Positions 12,516 to 22,825 of a stretch of 64,000 nucleotides of DNA are shown here, in pieces. How positions within the stretch are numbered: position 1 is the first letter of the stretch; the number at the start of each line of letters is the position of its first letter. Below the pieces are notes generated by a model. That model saw only the letters and a program-made list of their open reading frames with translations, was not told where the DNA came from and made no database searches. Location of the stretch: contig CAXAMN010005347.1 of NCBI GenBank assembly GCA_963970005.1, forward strand, positions 248,001 to 312,000, in the 5' to 3' direction. Source of the stretch: Durusdinium trenchii (taxonomy: Eukaryota > Sar > Dinophyceae > Suessiales > Symbiodiniaceae). The position numbers and the translations under genes are program-made.

Positions 12516-12532
12516 CACACACACACACACAC
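12516..12532. repeat. (CA)n microsatellite
   Basis: Uninterrupted CA dinucleotide run of about eight units. Confidence 0.85.
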
Positions 12533-12959
12533 TTAGGATAGGGTGTACTGAACTGAAAGCGGTGCCACACGCCGGCCTAGGTTACCAGTTCCTAAGAGTA
12601 CAGGTAAGGAAACCTGAAAAGGAAGTGGAGGTCCATCAAGTTCAGCGTGGCCATCAACTCTAAAGGAACCGTCGAACGACCGAGCGACAGAGTGACGTCG
12701 TCCGAAACCAAAGCCCTATGCGTGACTGCCGAGAGCAAACCGGTGCAAAGGCTGGATTTCTTGTTTTAGGTACAAGCAGGGCCCGGAGATTGGAGTAATT
12801 ATCACAGCAGGTACAGGAAACTGGCCAAGTTTCCCTTCCCACTCTCGCCCACAGCTTCGTTGCGTGTGGTAGGACGAGAGTGCCACACGCCCCTGCTACA
12901 CAAGGAAAACAACTGTGAAGCTAAAACAATCCGAAAGGATCCCTATGATTCCAAGGGTT

Positions 12960-12983
12960 ACACACACACACACACACACACAC
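12960..12983. repeat. (CA)n microsatellite
   Basis: Uninterrupted CA dinucleotide run of about twelve units. Confidence 0.85.
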
Positions 12984-15392
12984 GTTTGTGGCTGACAGAA
13001 CACGCAGCTTTGACGCGATGTCACCTCTCATTGAATAGTGACTTCAGTTTCACGATTGCAAGTTAAATGGTCAGGACGGCGCGTTGCTTGTACGGTGCTC
13101 TTCACTAAGTCCACATCAACTACAACTCAGCCACCAACGACCTTCAGGGTGTCAAAAGAAGATCTGTTGAAGTGGTCTTTATGGACCTTCAACTCAACTA
13201 AACCTCCCAAACAAAGTTCTATAAAGCTCGGTTGCCAGGTGCGTATCCAAAGCGCTGCGCGGTCTGGTCGGCGCCGAACAACGCAGTACATGGTTCACGG
13301 CGGATTGCGTTTACTTGACCGGCGACATGTGTCCCTTCCGGCCTTTGAAGATGCATAGCACAAGTAGCACAAATCAAATACATAGCACGGGACAAAAACT
13401 CGAAAAGAAGAGGGGAACACCAAAATACCGTATATCCGTACATTGTCCAACAGCTTTCCAACTAAATCTGGTGTTGTCCGACAGTTTTGGCCCAGGCGGA
13501 CATGGACATCCAAACTAAGCCTACATTGAAGACATGCATCACATGCTTCACTCATTGGTGTGTGAAAATTTCATCAAAGCTTGCGCTAAACGCTTAGATA
13601 GTTGCAGGCAGCAGCTATAGCATGTAGGCTAAGGGGCTGGCTAAGGGGTAAGGGCTGCTTTCCAATGAGCAAATCAAACATGTCGTCGTCGATGCACATA
13701 GTTTATCCGCAAGGTGGCTGCTGATTTGCACCATTGATTGCGTTGGTTTACATCTCTGACATGTTTGACCTGAACAGTCTTTCCCTGAGTAGCCGTTATA
13801 TCATAAACGGTCCTGATAGAAGTATAGGTACCTCCCAACCCCCCCCAAAAAAACACACAGTGCAAAACTCATACAAATAAGATGTCTATTAGTCTATTTG
13901 CGTTTGTTTGTGCTCTTGTGTTGCATTTATGTTGCATTTTTTGTGGATTCCGCGTTCGGACAGTTAGTCAGAAGGGATGCAACAAAACACTAAAACCCAT
14001 ATGATGTGCGGGAAAGGCTCGCGATTTCCAGGATCTTTGCGACTACATGATCCCCTTGCAATTGCTGATTACAGGATTGTTGTTTGTGCATCTTTGTCCT
14101 GTACTGTGTTCGCCTGTTGTTTGTTTCTTGAATTGGGTAGTTGTTCAATGCCTAAGTGAGAACCTGGGCCGGCGGCCAGGTTCAAGGGGTGGAACTCGTT
14201 GGAGCGACCAAGTACGCAAACGCACTGAATCCACTCGCCATCAAGACACACCAACAGACCGGTATGGACCTGAGATGAGAGAGCTGTTTCAACACAACAA
14301 GGTTGTCCCGGGACGTCTTGTCCCAGCTGAACAAGGCTTATTGGGGACGACACACCAACTTGCGATCGAGTCTGAGCGCACCTCACAGCTCTTCCGCGGG
14401 TGGGGGTACTGGAGGTAAGAAGTGAGAATAAACGAAATCAGAAAACACCGCACATTCCTCACCAAAAAATACGCCTGTGCAGTCGATCTTGCGCCCTGAA
14501 GTCGGACGAAGTCACAGCTCTGAAGGAGCACCAAGCTATCCCCAGTTCGACACAACCAGCACGCAAACCAGCATACAAATCGTCACAGTCGTCACAGAAG
14601 CAAAACAAAGAAAGAGCATACAACCTAGCATATACAGAACAAGTCAAAGCATAGAGGAAGCATAACATACACATCAAAAAACACAACATACCACCTGGCA
14701 CATAAAAAACAATACAGAAGCACAATGCCCAAACTCGGGTTTCTCGTTTTCAGATCGGCGTCATCCGCCTCTTCAATTTGAAGAGGTACGCCACGAGAAC
14801 GCGAACACCACGCGCTCTCGGAATGACAGTTCAGGCACCAACATGAAGGAAACAGCTTCGGTGTCTGTGTCTTTCTTTGCGGACTCATGCCGCATTGGGA
14901 CTCATGCCACCTTCGGCCAACCGAAGCACCAGGCAAACCTCAATTCTTTCAGGGTCGACCGAGAACAGCACCGTTCGCGCCGTTCTACCGCGACGAAAGC
15001 AGTCGGTGCGACCGTGCGGTGCGGGGGGGGGGGTGGCAGCCAAAAGCACTCAGCAGCAGCGCGGGAAAAAAAAAAAAAAAAACATGCAATAATCTGTTGG
15101 AAGTTGGAATGGCCAAGTGACCTAAATAGGACCCGTCACCTCGAGTACACAAATTAATGGGATAGTTGAACAGTCGGGTTCTTCAACCTCGGCGAGACTC
15201 CACCGCTACATACCGCTACTTAGCGAGATGTTCGCGACTTCTTTCGGAATGCAAGCTTGCAAGCTGAGAAGGGGCCCAAGAAGATCTTGAGATGGCAAAA
15301 ACAGCAGCTCTGCATGGTCAAACTCCGAGTTCCGGGCCCCTTTGGTACGTCTGGAACTTGTTGTGCACTGTTTCATCTGTCAACTTTCCCAG
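12984..15392. other. No gene seen; homopolymers
   Basis: 14,430-14,720 is A-rich. A G9-10 run near 15027-15036 and an A17 run at 15066-15082 are present. Overlapping frames at 14047-14418 (+) and 14069-14386 (-) have no recognisable domain. Confidence 0.45.
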
Positions 15393-15500
15393 GCTGATGA
15401 TGCAAAAGAGCGAGAAAAACGGCGCAGCAAAAATACTCATGAAGATGCGCATGAACAAACTCATCAAAAGAAGCCCCCTTGGGATGGCGAGAGCGTGCAG
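15393..15500 (+). CDS. Possible internal exon, unknown protein
   Basis: A good acceptor context (pyrimidine-rich CAACTTTCCCAG ending at 15392) opens into a frame reading ADDAKEREKRRSKNTHEDA followed by HEQTHQKKPPWDG. This is a charged, probably helical segment quite unlike random translation. The 3' limit is unclear: the frame stays open past GESVQ, and a GTGCAG just before 15500 could be the donor. No family is recognised and no partner exon is identified. An alternative plus-strand frame (MQKSEKNGAAKILMKM) overlaps, so frame choice is uncertain. Confidence 0.25.
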
Positions 15501-15612
15501 ATTTTTCAATTGTGGCTGATTCTGGAACTCACCAAACTCTGTACCAAACCGGGAAGGTCAAAAATATTCAGGGGCTTGCTGAATAAAGCATCGGGCATTA
15601 TGAACCATTTGG

Positions 15613-15742
15613 AGGGTAAAACTTTCCGGAAACTCACATGGACCCTGAGATTGGTACCCTGAAAGACTGTTTTCCTCTAGCTGCACCGGTGGTTTTCAGG
15701 GTCCATGTGCGTTTTCAGGGCAAAACGTTCTGGACACTCACA
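15613..15742. repeat. Short palindrome inside a diverged tandem duplication
   Basis: CACATGGACCCTGA (15635-15648) is a perfect inverted match to TCAGGGTCCATGTG (15696-15709). The flanks AGGGTAAAACTTTCCGG (from 15613) and AGGGCAAAACGTTCTGG (from 15717) are direct repeats of each other over about 26 bases with five differences. Confidence 0.65.
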
Positions 15743-16314
15743 AAGGAAAGAATACAAGAGCCATCTCTTGGGTTCTTTTCGTGCCTTTGAACGAACACAT
15801 GTTGCTTCAGGTGGCTAGACGACGGTACGCATGAATACAAATCCTCACTCCGTGGTCCAAAACAACATGTTGATCCGTCCCAGATGCATTCCACCAATGG
15901 GATCCCATTGCCCACGCAACTGCATCTCATGGCGAGCTCCTTCTGCCAAAGATAAGGCCCTGCTCTCGCTCTTCAATGCCATCAATGAAGCTTCCTCATC
16001 AGCCTTTTGCATTTCCTTCTCAATTGCCTAGCAGCAAAGTTCCAAGGTTTCCCGGAGCACTGCTCTGAGGGGTCCAACAGAAAAAGTGTAGCTACAGGTG
16101 AAAACGCACAGAAGCATACAACATGGAATGCCAACAGGCACCTGCACTTAACGGACTGCATAAGAAACAGCAAAGGTCAAAAAAAATCCACAAAAAACAC
16201 AGCAAGAAACAAACTGATCAAACGGATATCGAAAGGAAACAAAGTGTATAATGTAAAAACTTAAGATCAGCAAAGTAAAACAACGGGAAGTCAATGGGAA
16301 ACTCACTTAAGCCA
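15743..16314. other. No gene seen; A-rich 16,140-16,270
   Basis: Flank of the copia element. 16,140-16,270 is rich in AAAA and CAAA words. No reliable frame. Confidence 0.5.
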
Positions 16315-16405
16315 TGGGAAAACATCGTTTTGACGATCCAATACAAGTGAAAAGCACATGAGCATCATGTACATACTACATGTGATCTACCTTGAAACTT
16401 CTTCA
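16315..16405 (-). repeat. 3' LTR of the copia element
   Basis: Read on the minus strand it starts TGAAGAAGTTTCAAGG at 16405 and shares long stretches with 19672-19775 (TAGATCACATG, GCTTTTCACTTG). The outer third has diverged, so the left boundary at the TG near 16315 is approximate. The preceding interior on the minus strand has a weak purine-rich stretch (GAGAATGAG) in the place of the polypurine tract. Confidence 0.7.
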
Positions 16406-16743
16406 CACTCATTCTCAGTAGTGGGCGCTCGAATTGTTGTTTTTGCTCACTCTGCCGTCTGCCGCCATAGTCCTTCTCCTGGTAGAACTTCTCTCAAGAA
16501 AGGGTTCCTGGAGGTGTCTGGTGGCATTCTCTCTGGGCGGTCTCTTTTCTCCTCTGCACGTTCAAGCATTCTTTCATATCGATCTATCTCATAGCTCGTT
16601 CTGTATTCTGTGACCACACATGTGTATTGTCTGTTCTCTAACATATTCTGCTCTGATTATTGGTAGTTCCCTGCTTCCTGGTTTGAATGTTTTCGTCAAT
16701 GGTCCTTCTGAGGGAACTGCTCCTTCTACTCCTGCTTTCAACG

Positions 16744-17100
16744 TCACTTTATGACCACGATATAATGGATTCTCCTGACATACTCTCTGAGAGTGTCTGG
16801 CTTATGTTCATCACCTTCTACCTGTTCAACCACCCATCCAAGTTCCATTATTCTGAATTCTGCTCCATCCACTTTGTCACCAAGAGTGTTCTTCAAATGC
16901 AAATAGCTGTCTTCAAAGTGTCTGTAAAGGTTCCACTTTGCAAGGTCATTGCTGCAAAACCAAGAATCAAGATCATCACAATCACAATGATAATGACTTT
17001 CCAATCTTTTTTGGACTCGTCCACTTCTTCCAGTCTGCACAGGTTGTTTTTCATTCTCTTTCATAAATGCTTCTGTAACCATTGTCTGCAAGCCTCTCAT
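16744..17100 (-). pseudogene. Copia Pol C-terminal tail with hydrophobic segment
   Basis: Downstream of the RNase H end on the minus strand, 17000-16922 translates in one frame as KVIIIVIVMILILGFAAM, then TLQSGTFT. This is a clear membrane-type segment; in another frame it gives an open frame of about 118 codons without homology. From memory, some dinoflagellate copia polyproteins carry a membrane-type segment after RNase H; that is a recollection, not checked. The segment is in the correct place for such a tail. Frame breaks between it and the RNase H make it a pseudogene. Confidence 0.4.
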
Positions 17101-17110
17101 GTCACAATTC

Positions 17111-17411
17111 TTATAATAATCTTGGCAATCTTGTTGACCTTTCCCGCCAAATTTTTGTTCTCTTCATACACCTTTTCGCATTCTCACCCACTCTTGTTTG
17201 TTCTTCACTGTGCCAATACCCAATGAGGTTCATTAAGTATCTCATTCTTTGTCCTCCAAGTGGCTTTGCGTTGATGTCTGCCATGTTGCTGTCTGTGAGC
17301 ATTTGCACCATATTGAAGTCTTTTCTGTTCTGAATCCACAGCCACTTTCCATCTAAATGTATCACTTTTCCTCTCTTCATCGCAAGTTGGCGCGCGCTCG
17401 AAGATGTAGTG
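17111..17411 (-). pseudogene. Ty1/copia RNase H, C-terminal part
   Basis: The frame reads TSSSARQLAMKRGKVIHLDG, then KWLWIQNRKDFNMVQMLTDS, then NMADINAKPLGGQRMRYLMN. The (D)SSAR block, the HLDGKWLWIQ strand and the N-ADI-KPL block are the characteristic end of copia RNase H, which normally degrades the RNA strand of the RNA-DNA hybrid. The N-terminal half with its catalytic acidic residues is missing, and a TGA stop lies just upstream of the first Thr. It follows a deletion junction, since the RT that should precede it is absent. Confidence 0.8.
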
Positions 17412-17800
17412 GTTCACCTTTGCCCCAAGCGCAAATTCAAAAACGCGGACTCCGTTCTAGGACCAAGGACGTGAGCGTGACCGTGTTCCTGAGGGTTAGT
17501 TCGGTATATGTATAGTCCTGGGGCTTGGCAATCATCAACCGGCGCTTTGCAAGAAATAGGCGGATTTTGACCTAATTTTTTTCGCCGAGACCGAGTACCG
17601 TTGAAAGTGTGGACTTCCTGTCCATTAAAAGCTCTCTCCTCCTGTCCTGCTCCTGTCTCCTGTCCTCCTGCTGCTGTCTCCCCGCGCGCGCGCGCCAAAC
17701 CCCACGTCCTCGCTCCTGCGGCCCCGCGCGCGCGTGTTTGCTCATCAAGTTCATCCTTTTTCGTCATACTCTGACAATATTCAGGCATTAGCCATCGACC
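17412..17800 (-). other. Deletion junction of the copia element, low-complexity filler
   Basis: Between the protease-side segment and RNase H lies sequence that is not copia-like: CCTGCTCCTGTCTCCTGTCC-type pyrimidine repeats at 17640-17690 and CG dinucleotide runs at 17684-17697 and 17724-17733. It marks where integrase and reverse transcriptase were lost. Confidence 0.55.
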
Positions 17801-18140
17801 TCCCGTTTTCACCAAAGTGGTTCTCATCAGCACTGGTGAACCTTCCACTTTGATAAGCTTCCAACTAACTAGCAGTCCATGCTCATTGAACTTCCAACCT
17901 GCTGCCTTTTCCAAACCTTCAGGTGCTTGCACCTCCAAGCAGCTTTCATCTTCATCTCGAATGACTCTAAAGCGGCCTGGCACTGTCAAACAGCGAGTTT
18001 GCAAGTTGAGCGGTCCTTCAAGTCACGTAGCAAAGTATGGGCTGATTTACCTTTGAACTGAAGATCACATTCTCTTTGGCCATAGTCAAGGGGAACAATG
18101 CCACATCAGCTGCACTGTCAATAATGCTGGCCACATCCTC
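17801..18140 (-). pseudogene. Copia aspartic protease remnant
   Basis: On the minus strand 18140-18100 reads EDVASIIDSAADVALFPL. Retroviral-type proteases carry D-S/T-G at the active site in a hydrophobic-DSG-AD-hydrophobic context. Here the context is intact but the glycine is alanine (DSA at 18119-18111), which should disable it. Further down the same strand a segment reads GRFRVIRDEDESCLEVQ, then WKFNEHGLLVSWKLI, typical of the region after the protease. It is separated from gag by stops, including a TGA after an acidic GDDDDDG stretch near 18230. Confidence 0.65.
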
Positions 18141-18270
18141 ATTCTCTTCCAAGTCTCCTCACCATGGGTTCATCATCATCTGAGATCTATCTCCTCACAC
18201 TCTTTCATCTCTGACCCATCATCATCATCATCTCCAATGTAGAAGTGAACCACTCAAACTCCATAATCTT

Positions 18271-19469
18271 CTACTTCATCATCTCTCTCTCGCGCAAATC
18301 GAAAATGATTGGATCACTGTTCTCAATCCTTCTGACCACTGGCTTGGTCTCTGCTGAGCTTCTCTGCTGGCAAACATTGGCTTGTTGTTGACCAACTGTA
18401 TGAGTAGTCACTGATGCTCCTCTTGAAGATGAATGGGTTGGATCACTTGCAACCTGTCGAGTATTGTTTATCCAACAGTCTCGAGCAAGATGTCCTGGCT
18501 TTCCACAAGTGTAACATGTTGCAACACCTTTTCTCTTTTTGGTCTTTGCCTTTACTTTTACTCTTGTGATCACCTTCTTTTCCTTTCTGTTCTCCTTGTT
18601 ATTTCTTTCCTTTGCCCTTTGCATCTTTACTTTTACCTTTCTGATGGTCATTCTGGCCCCTTTTTGTCTTTTCCTTTGGCATCCTGGACTTGATCAATGT
18701 CCATTGGCATGGGTCCTTGATAGTCTGTACTGCTGCTTGCCACCATTGAAGTAGCCCACTTTTGCTGAGAACGATCCCATTGCAACACTTGTTCCCTCAA
18801 AGTTGGGTATTGAACATTGTCGCCAATTGTCGTAGTATTTGAGCGGTCCACCTACACATCTCAAAAGAAAAGCAGATTTCAACTCTTCTTGAATGGCTGT
18901 TCCTGCCTTGACCGTCCCATCAAATACTTCTTCCAGCTTCACAAGTTGAGGTTGTAGTGCACTGTTCGTTGAAAATGCTGGCCACGTAGTGGCTGCTCCC
19001 AAAAGTGCTAATCCCCTAGCCTTCGATGTAGGCTTCAATGCTTTGTTTAAACTCCTCCAGGCATCAAATCCATTGCAGTCCTCCACAGCTTTAACCAATT
19101 GTAGTGCTCTTCCCCCCATAAATGAAGCCAACAATCCATATAGCTTGATGCACCTGGTCTTCTCCCCTGTGGCTGCCAAGTCCATATCAAAGCTCTCATT
19201 TGGCTTATCAGGAATCTCCTTCAAGTCCTTCATGTAAGCCTCATCAACTGAGCTCAATTTTTCTCAAATACCCACGACCACTCTCTAAGTGCTTCGATCT
19301 CTTCTTCTTGTGACTTTTAGTCAAAGATGTTGGGCTTTGCTATCAACTTTGACCAATCAGTTGTTGTAGACTTCTTGTCTTCAATTCCTTTCTTCACTGC
19401 CTCAGGTCCTGATGTTGTTGCTTGCGTACTCTGTGCTATAACTGCAAGGATTTCTCTGATCTCCTCCAT
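18271..19469 (-). pseudogene. Copia gag (nucleocapsid) with stops and frameshifts
   Basis: The likely start is the ATG at 19469, giving MEEIREILAVIAQSTQ. The Gag-typical block DWSKLIAKPNIFD (19358-19320) follows, then an in-frame TAA (19319-19317). The reading resumes as EEEIEALREWSW, another stop, then KLYGLLASFMGGRALQLVKA, then LLRCVGGPLKYY. A frameshift near 18845 leads to YPTLREQVLQWDRSQQKW and a second near 18650 to the zinc knuckle CYTCGKPGHLARDC (18516-18475), a perfect CX2CX4HX4C. Gag would coat and package the element RNA. With at least two stops and two frameshifts it cannot be translated whole. Confidence 0.85.
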
Positions 19470-19655
19470 CTTTCCTGCGCACTAATCTCTTTCTGACGCA
19501 ATGTACGGGGTACAGAGTGCAGCTCACAACAATTTATCACCAGTGCAGCTATTTGGGTTCCAAAGGCCCCAAATCTATGGCTCGACTCGAAATCGTGCCC
19601 GGTTCCCAGTGACCTAGGGGGCTTTTCTCTGCAGCACAAAGGGGGTTGCCCTTAT

Positions 19656-19671
19656 CCTTGCTCCGCTACCA
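19656..19671 (-). other. Primer-binding site of the copia element
   Basis: Immediately inside the 5' LTR, the minus strand reads TGGTAGCGGAGCAAGG. This resembles the initiator-methionine tRNA-complementary PBS of copia elements (TGGTATCAGAGC type). Confidence 0.65.
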
Positions 19672-19775
19672 TGCGAACTTTTCTCAATAAGCAAAAGGGC
19701 TGCGGTCAAGTGAAAAGCTAATGAACATCATGTATCGCATGTATACAACATGTGATCTACCTTGAAACTTCTTCA
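19672..19775 (-). repeat. 5' LTR of the copia element
   Basis: 104 bp with TG...CA termini on the minus strand, starting TGAAGAAGTTTCAAGG and ending just before the PBS. It shares CATGTGATCTACCTTGAAAC (plus strand) with the 3' LTR at 16378-16397. The two LTRs have diverged by several substitutions and small indels, so the insertion is old. Confidence 0.8.
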
Positions 19776-20037
19776 GAGATAATTACATGTATTTACGGAT
19801 GGAGGGGTGGCTCCAATGAATAACACTTGCTCTGACAAAAGGAAGCCACACCCCATTGGATAGCACGAACACTTCAAATGACAAACACACAACTGCTCAG
19901 CACAAAACAGATCTGCGACTGAGGCTTTGAAAAGTTTTTGCTATAGACAGTCACCATCAAAGGTGACTTGGAAGAAAGAATAACAAACTATCCTGACACC
20001 TGAGATGCTGCCTAGCTGCCTAGCATATGTTCTAGCA

Positions 20038-20137
20038 TACACTCCCCAGAACCGAAGTGAATGGCATGGCCCCTTGGAAGAACATGTTCAAATACCAAAC
20101 GGTGCCATCCACTTCCAAGTTATTTCCAGGGAGTGTA
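20038..20137 (-). mobile_element. Family-E palindromic element, copy 2
   Basis: The left end is TACACTCCCCAGAA, then GAAGTGAATGGCATGGCCCC. The right end, reverse-complemented, is TACACTCCCTGGAA, then CTTGGAAGTGGATGGCACC. It is inverted relative to copy 1 at 3746. 100 bp, no coding capacity. Confidence 0.65.
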
Positions 20138-20540
20138 TATTAATAGTGGTATGACAGTGTGTACAAGTCATATGGCATTGGTACCCTTTTTGCATTTCTC
20201 GGATACACTCGAACATGACATGGGCGGTGTAGGTTCTGACCTGGGCACTGACATCTGTATCCCGACACACCAAAGCCTCTATCATATGCGGCCCAAATAG
20301 CTTATTGCATTGCTATTCACAGGCCAAAGCCAGGTTCCATACTTCCCCTCAAATCCGACAGTAGGTGTTTCTGGCCGAACGAATCATAGCTACCACCAGA
20401 ACGTTGGAAACCCGGAGCACGGGGTGCCACCAGCCCGGCTTCTCCACTGCCACGTGCTCACCGAGATCCAGAGCACGGCTCATGGAGTCTTCTGACCGGA
20501 AAGTGGTGTAGCTCACTGGTAGCGAAATCATGGTAGTGGC
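20138..20540. other. No gene seen
   Basis: Short overlapping frames only. GTAGCTCACTGGTAGCG at about 20508 superficially resembles a tRNA D-arm but has no matching T-arm downstream. Confidence 0.5.
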
Positions 20541-20557
20541 TACAACAACAACAACAA

Positions 20558-20594
<37 letters not shown>
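20541..20594. repeat. Compound (ACA)n(CAT)n microsatellite
   Basis: An ACA tract (20541-20558) runs directly into about twelve CAT units (20558-20594). Confidence 0.9.
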
Positions 20595-20662
20595 TGATTG
20601 TTCATCATAGATAATCTTATCTTTCAGTCATAGTCGCACTCATAAAGAATCCTTGGTCCCGG

Positions 20663-20854
20663 TCACGGTCGATTGGAACCGCAAAACACCAACCAATTCG
20701 GGAGGATTTTGTCGGCGGGCACCTTCTCCTCTTGATTGAGCAAGTCCTCGGTGAGAGCCTCAACTCCTTTACTTTTGATTTCTCTCACCAGGGGCTCTGC
20801 TTTCTCTGGATTCAAGGCGCCCTTGGATGCCTTCACCAAGAGAGATTTCATCTC
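20663..20854 (-). CDS. Possible terminal exon, unknown lysine-rich protein
   Basis: A good acceptor (GGCGGCCCACTTGTCAG, last G at 20855) opens into EMKSLLVKASKGALNPEKAE, then PLVREIKSKGVEALTEDLLN, then QEEKVPADKILPNW, and a stop at 20663 after LVFCGSNRP. Charge periodicity and lack of low complexity make this one of the most protein-like frames in the window. Helical by composition. No family recognised. It may end at a donor-like GTTGGT just after the NW codons instead of at the stop. It lies downstream, on the same strand, of the exon candidates at 22826-24413. Confidence 0.4.
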   Translation of the reverse strand, partial: EMKSLLVKASKGALNPEKAEPLVREIKSKGVEALTEDLLNQEEKVPADKILPNWLVFCGSNRP

Positions 20855-20941
20855 CTGACAAGTGGGCCGCCAATACATTGGATTCCGAAAACAAGAGGAT
20901 TCACCAAAAGGATCAACTTTATTGAAGCACAGTATTATCAC

Positions 20942-22073
20942 TTCATATTTGTCTCAGTGTGTCCCGACCAGTCTCCTCTTCACTCATGGAATGGATCACC
21001 TTCTCTTCGCGCTCAACACTTTTGGAATCGGTGCAAAGTTGAGTAAAGCGCGCAGAGTTGAAGCTGCCACGGATGATTGTTTCTTGCTTTTGGACGTTGG
21101 GCAGCGCGCCAACCTTGGAGAAAGACGGAGACACACGGAAATGACAAGTGCATCGGGGGGGGGCAGTCTTGACCAGGCAAATGGAAGAGGATCTAGCAGT
21201 CCCAAAGATTCTGCGACCTAACATGAAACAAAGGTGGCAATTCGTGTTGCTCCCTTTCACAAAGAAAAGGATTGAGGATATGGATTCCCCCCCCCCCACA
21301 CCAGCCCAGTGGATTCTTGCAGGATCGCCAATTTTTTGGGGGTCAGCCCAGCAACACCAGCCCAGCAACATGAATGATCCATCCAAGTTGAAAGTTCAGA
21401 AAATGATTCGGCAGGTGGGCCTTGTTGTCAATTTTGTTTATCTCCACTTGAACAACAACTCTCAACCTGGCAAGCAAGAAACAACAAAACAACATGCAAC
21501 CAACCTCAGTCCAGTCCAGCCTCTTCAAAGAAAAACAACACTGTAAGTCTATCCAACTGCTAACTTGCACAGCGAGGGGTTGAAGTCTGTAATCAAGAAA
21601 GGGGCCTGCGATTAAGCTGTTTCTAATTATTACCTTTCACTGATCACCTCCCAAATTTGAAGAAACTTGTTTTTGAAAGACCCTTGGAAAAGACCCTTTG
21701 AACAAGGAAAAACAAGGGGACATCGCACTCAAAAATCCTTATTTCGCGGCCTCACAGGTTGTTTTCACGCAAGGCTTTTCCCCTGCTCAAATGCCCAAAT
21801 GCACATGCAAGCCTTGGGTCACCAAAGCAGCTGTTTGTTTTCTTAATTTATAGTTCAGGTTTGTAGTCAGAAGGTGAATCTGTTCATGTAATCAGCTAAA
21901 TTGGCTCAAAGGTAGCGTTCATAACAAAAATGCAACGTGCGCACTGTGCACCGCACTACTGAACGGAACAGTGTGGCACTGAGACAAAAAACAGGAGTGG
22001 CGCTGAATGGCATGACAGGGCAACAATGGCAACAACAACCTTGAGCAAATCTGTTCAATCACCTGAACACATC
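20942..22073. other. No gene seen; C and G homopolymers
   Basis: A run of about 8 G near 21157 and of about 10 C near 21289-21298. A pair of opposite-strand frames (20943-21386 and 21148-21546) has no recognisable domain. Confidence 0.45.
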
Positions 22074-22390
22074 CCTCAATCGCAGGGTCAGATTCCCTAA
22101 TCGCAGGGTTGATTCCTTAATTACAACATGCATGTTGAAATTAAAGTGTTGGAAAAAGATGTCCCCCAGATTTGGGTGCAAACTGTTGATTTTCAATGGA
22201 ATTCACCAGATTCTAGGGGGCATCTTTGCAAAGATGTCCCATGGATTCTGCAAAAAGAAGCCAGCTTGTCCATAATTTTCAGCAGATTCTGGGGGACATC
22301 TTTTTCCAAAGCCTTAACTACAACATGCATGATGGAATCAAGGAACCAACCCTGCGATTAAGGAATGTGACCCTGCGATTAAGGAATCTT
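22074..22390. mobile_element. Long (~310-bp) palindromic element
   Basis: The sequence folds about a centre near 22229 (CTTTGCAAAG). The arms share ACATGCATGTTG, TTGGAAAAAGATGTCCCCCAG and GATTCC/TTAATCGCAGGGT blocks in inverted order. The block around the AAAAAGATGTCCCCCAGA core (left 22152-22170; right as its reverse complement 22286-22305) is essentially identical. Both outer flanks carry two copies of the ATTAAGGAAT/CGCAGGGT motif. A further copy of the tip motif (GATTCCTTAATCACAGGGTT) lies at 22817-22836. Non-coding; MITE-like by inference. Confidence 0.7.
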
Positions 22391-22825
22391 GCCTGCTATA
22401 AAGGATTTGATTTCTTGGATTGAAGAAGTCAAGGCTGCAATTAGGTTAGGGAATTGCACCTGCTTGGTTCAGTCCTTCAATTGTGATTAGCGGGTGTGAT
22501 TCCGGATATACAATTTCTGATTATACCCTTGACCAATCCCATGATGGGTGCGAGTCACAGTGGAAGTGTGCAGATCCAGACTGACTGCATTGCATAGTGT
22601 AGTTTTGGGTCCGATTCAGGGGATCCCACGGTAGTTCCCAGGGTGTAATTTGTGACTTCAATGCTTTTGAGATCTGATAATTTTTGTTCTCAAACTCAGA
22701 TTCTAGGATTGATTGTGCCTTGAAATACCTTAATAGCAGCCCTTTCATTTCCTTTGTTTTGGAGTCTCTTATGAATCTGAGCGGGATACTCTCAAAAAAG
22801 ACCCCCGAAACACCAGATTCCTTAA

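Larger units (their letters stand above)
16315..19775 (-). mobile_element. Internally deleted Ty1/copia-type LTR retrotransposon
   Basis: The element reads on the minus strand: 5' LTR (19775-19672), PBS (19671-19656), gag (19469-18271), protease remnant (about 18140-17800), RNase H C-terminus (17411-17111), a hydrophobic tail segment (17000-16922) and 3' LTR (16405-16315). Gag and RNase H fragments match the Ty1/copia order. Integrase and reverse transcriptase are absent: the sequence jumps from the protease-side segment, through about 300 bases of unrelated GC-rich and low-complexity sequence, straight into the RNase H end. Length is about 3.46 kb, against the usual 5 kb or more. Several stops and frameshifts make it non-coding today. 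No target-site duplication is visible at the two outer edges. It could be mobilised only in trans, if at all. Confidence 0.85.

Noticed and set aside
16687..17226. Plus-strand 179-codon hydrophobic frame
   Set aside because: Antisense of the decayed copia Pol tail.
20505..20540. tRNA-like GTAGCTCACTGGTAGCG
   Set aside because: Lacks a T-arm and acceptor stem; the sequence continues into a simple repeat.
20541..20594. CRISPR-like regular repeats
   Set aside because: Pure trinucleotide microsatellite with no spacers; no cas-like genes in the window.
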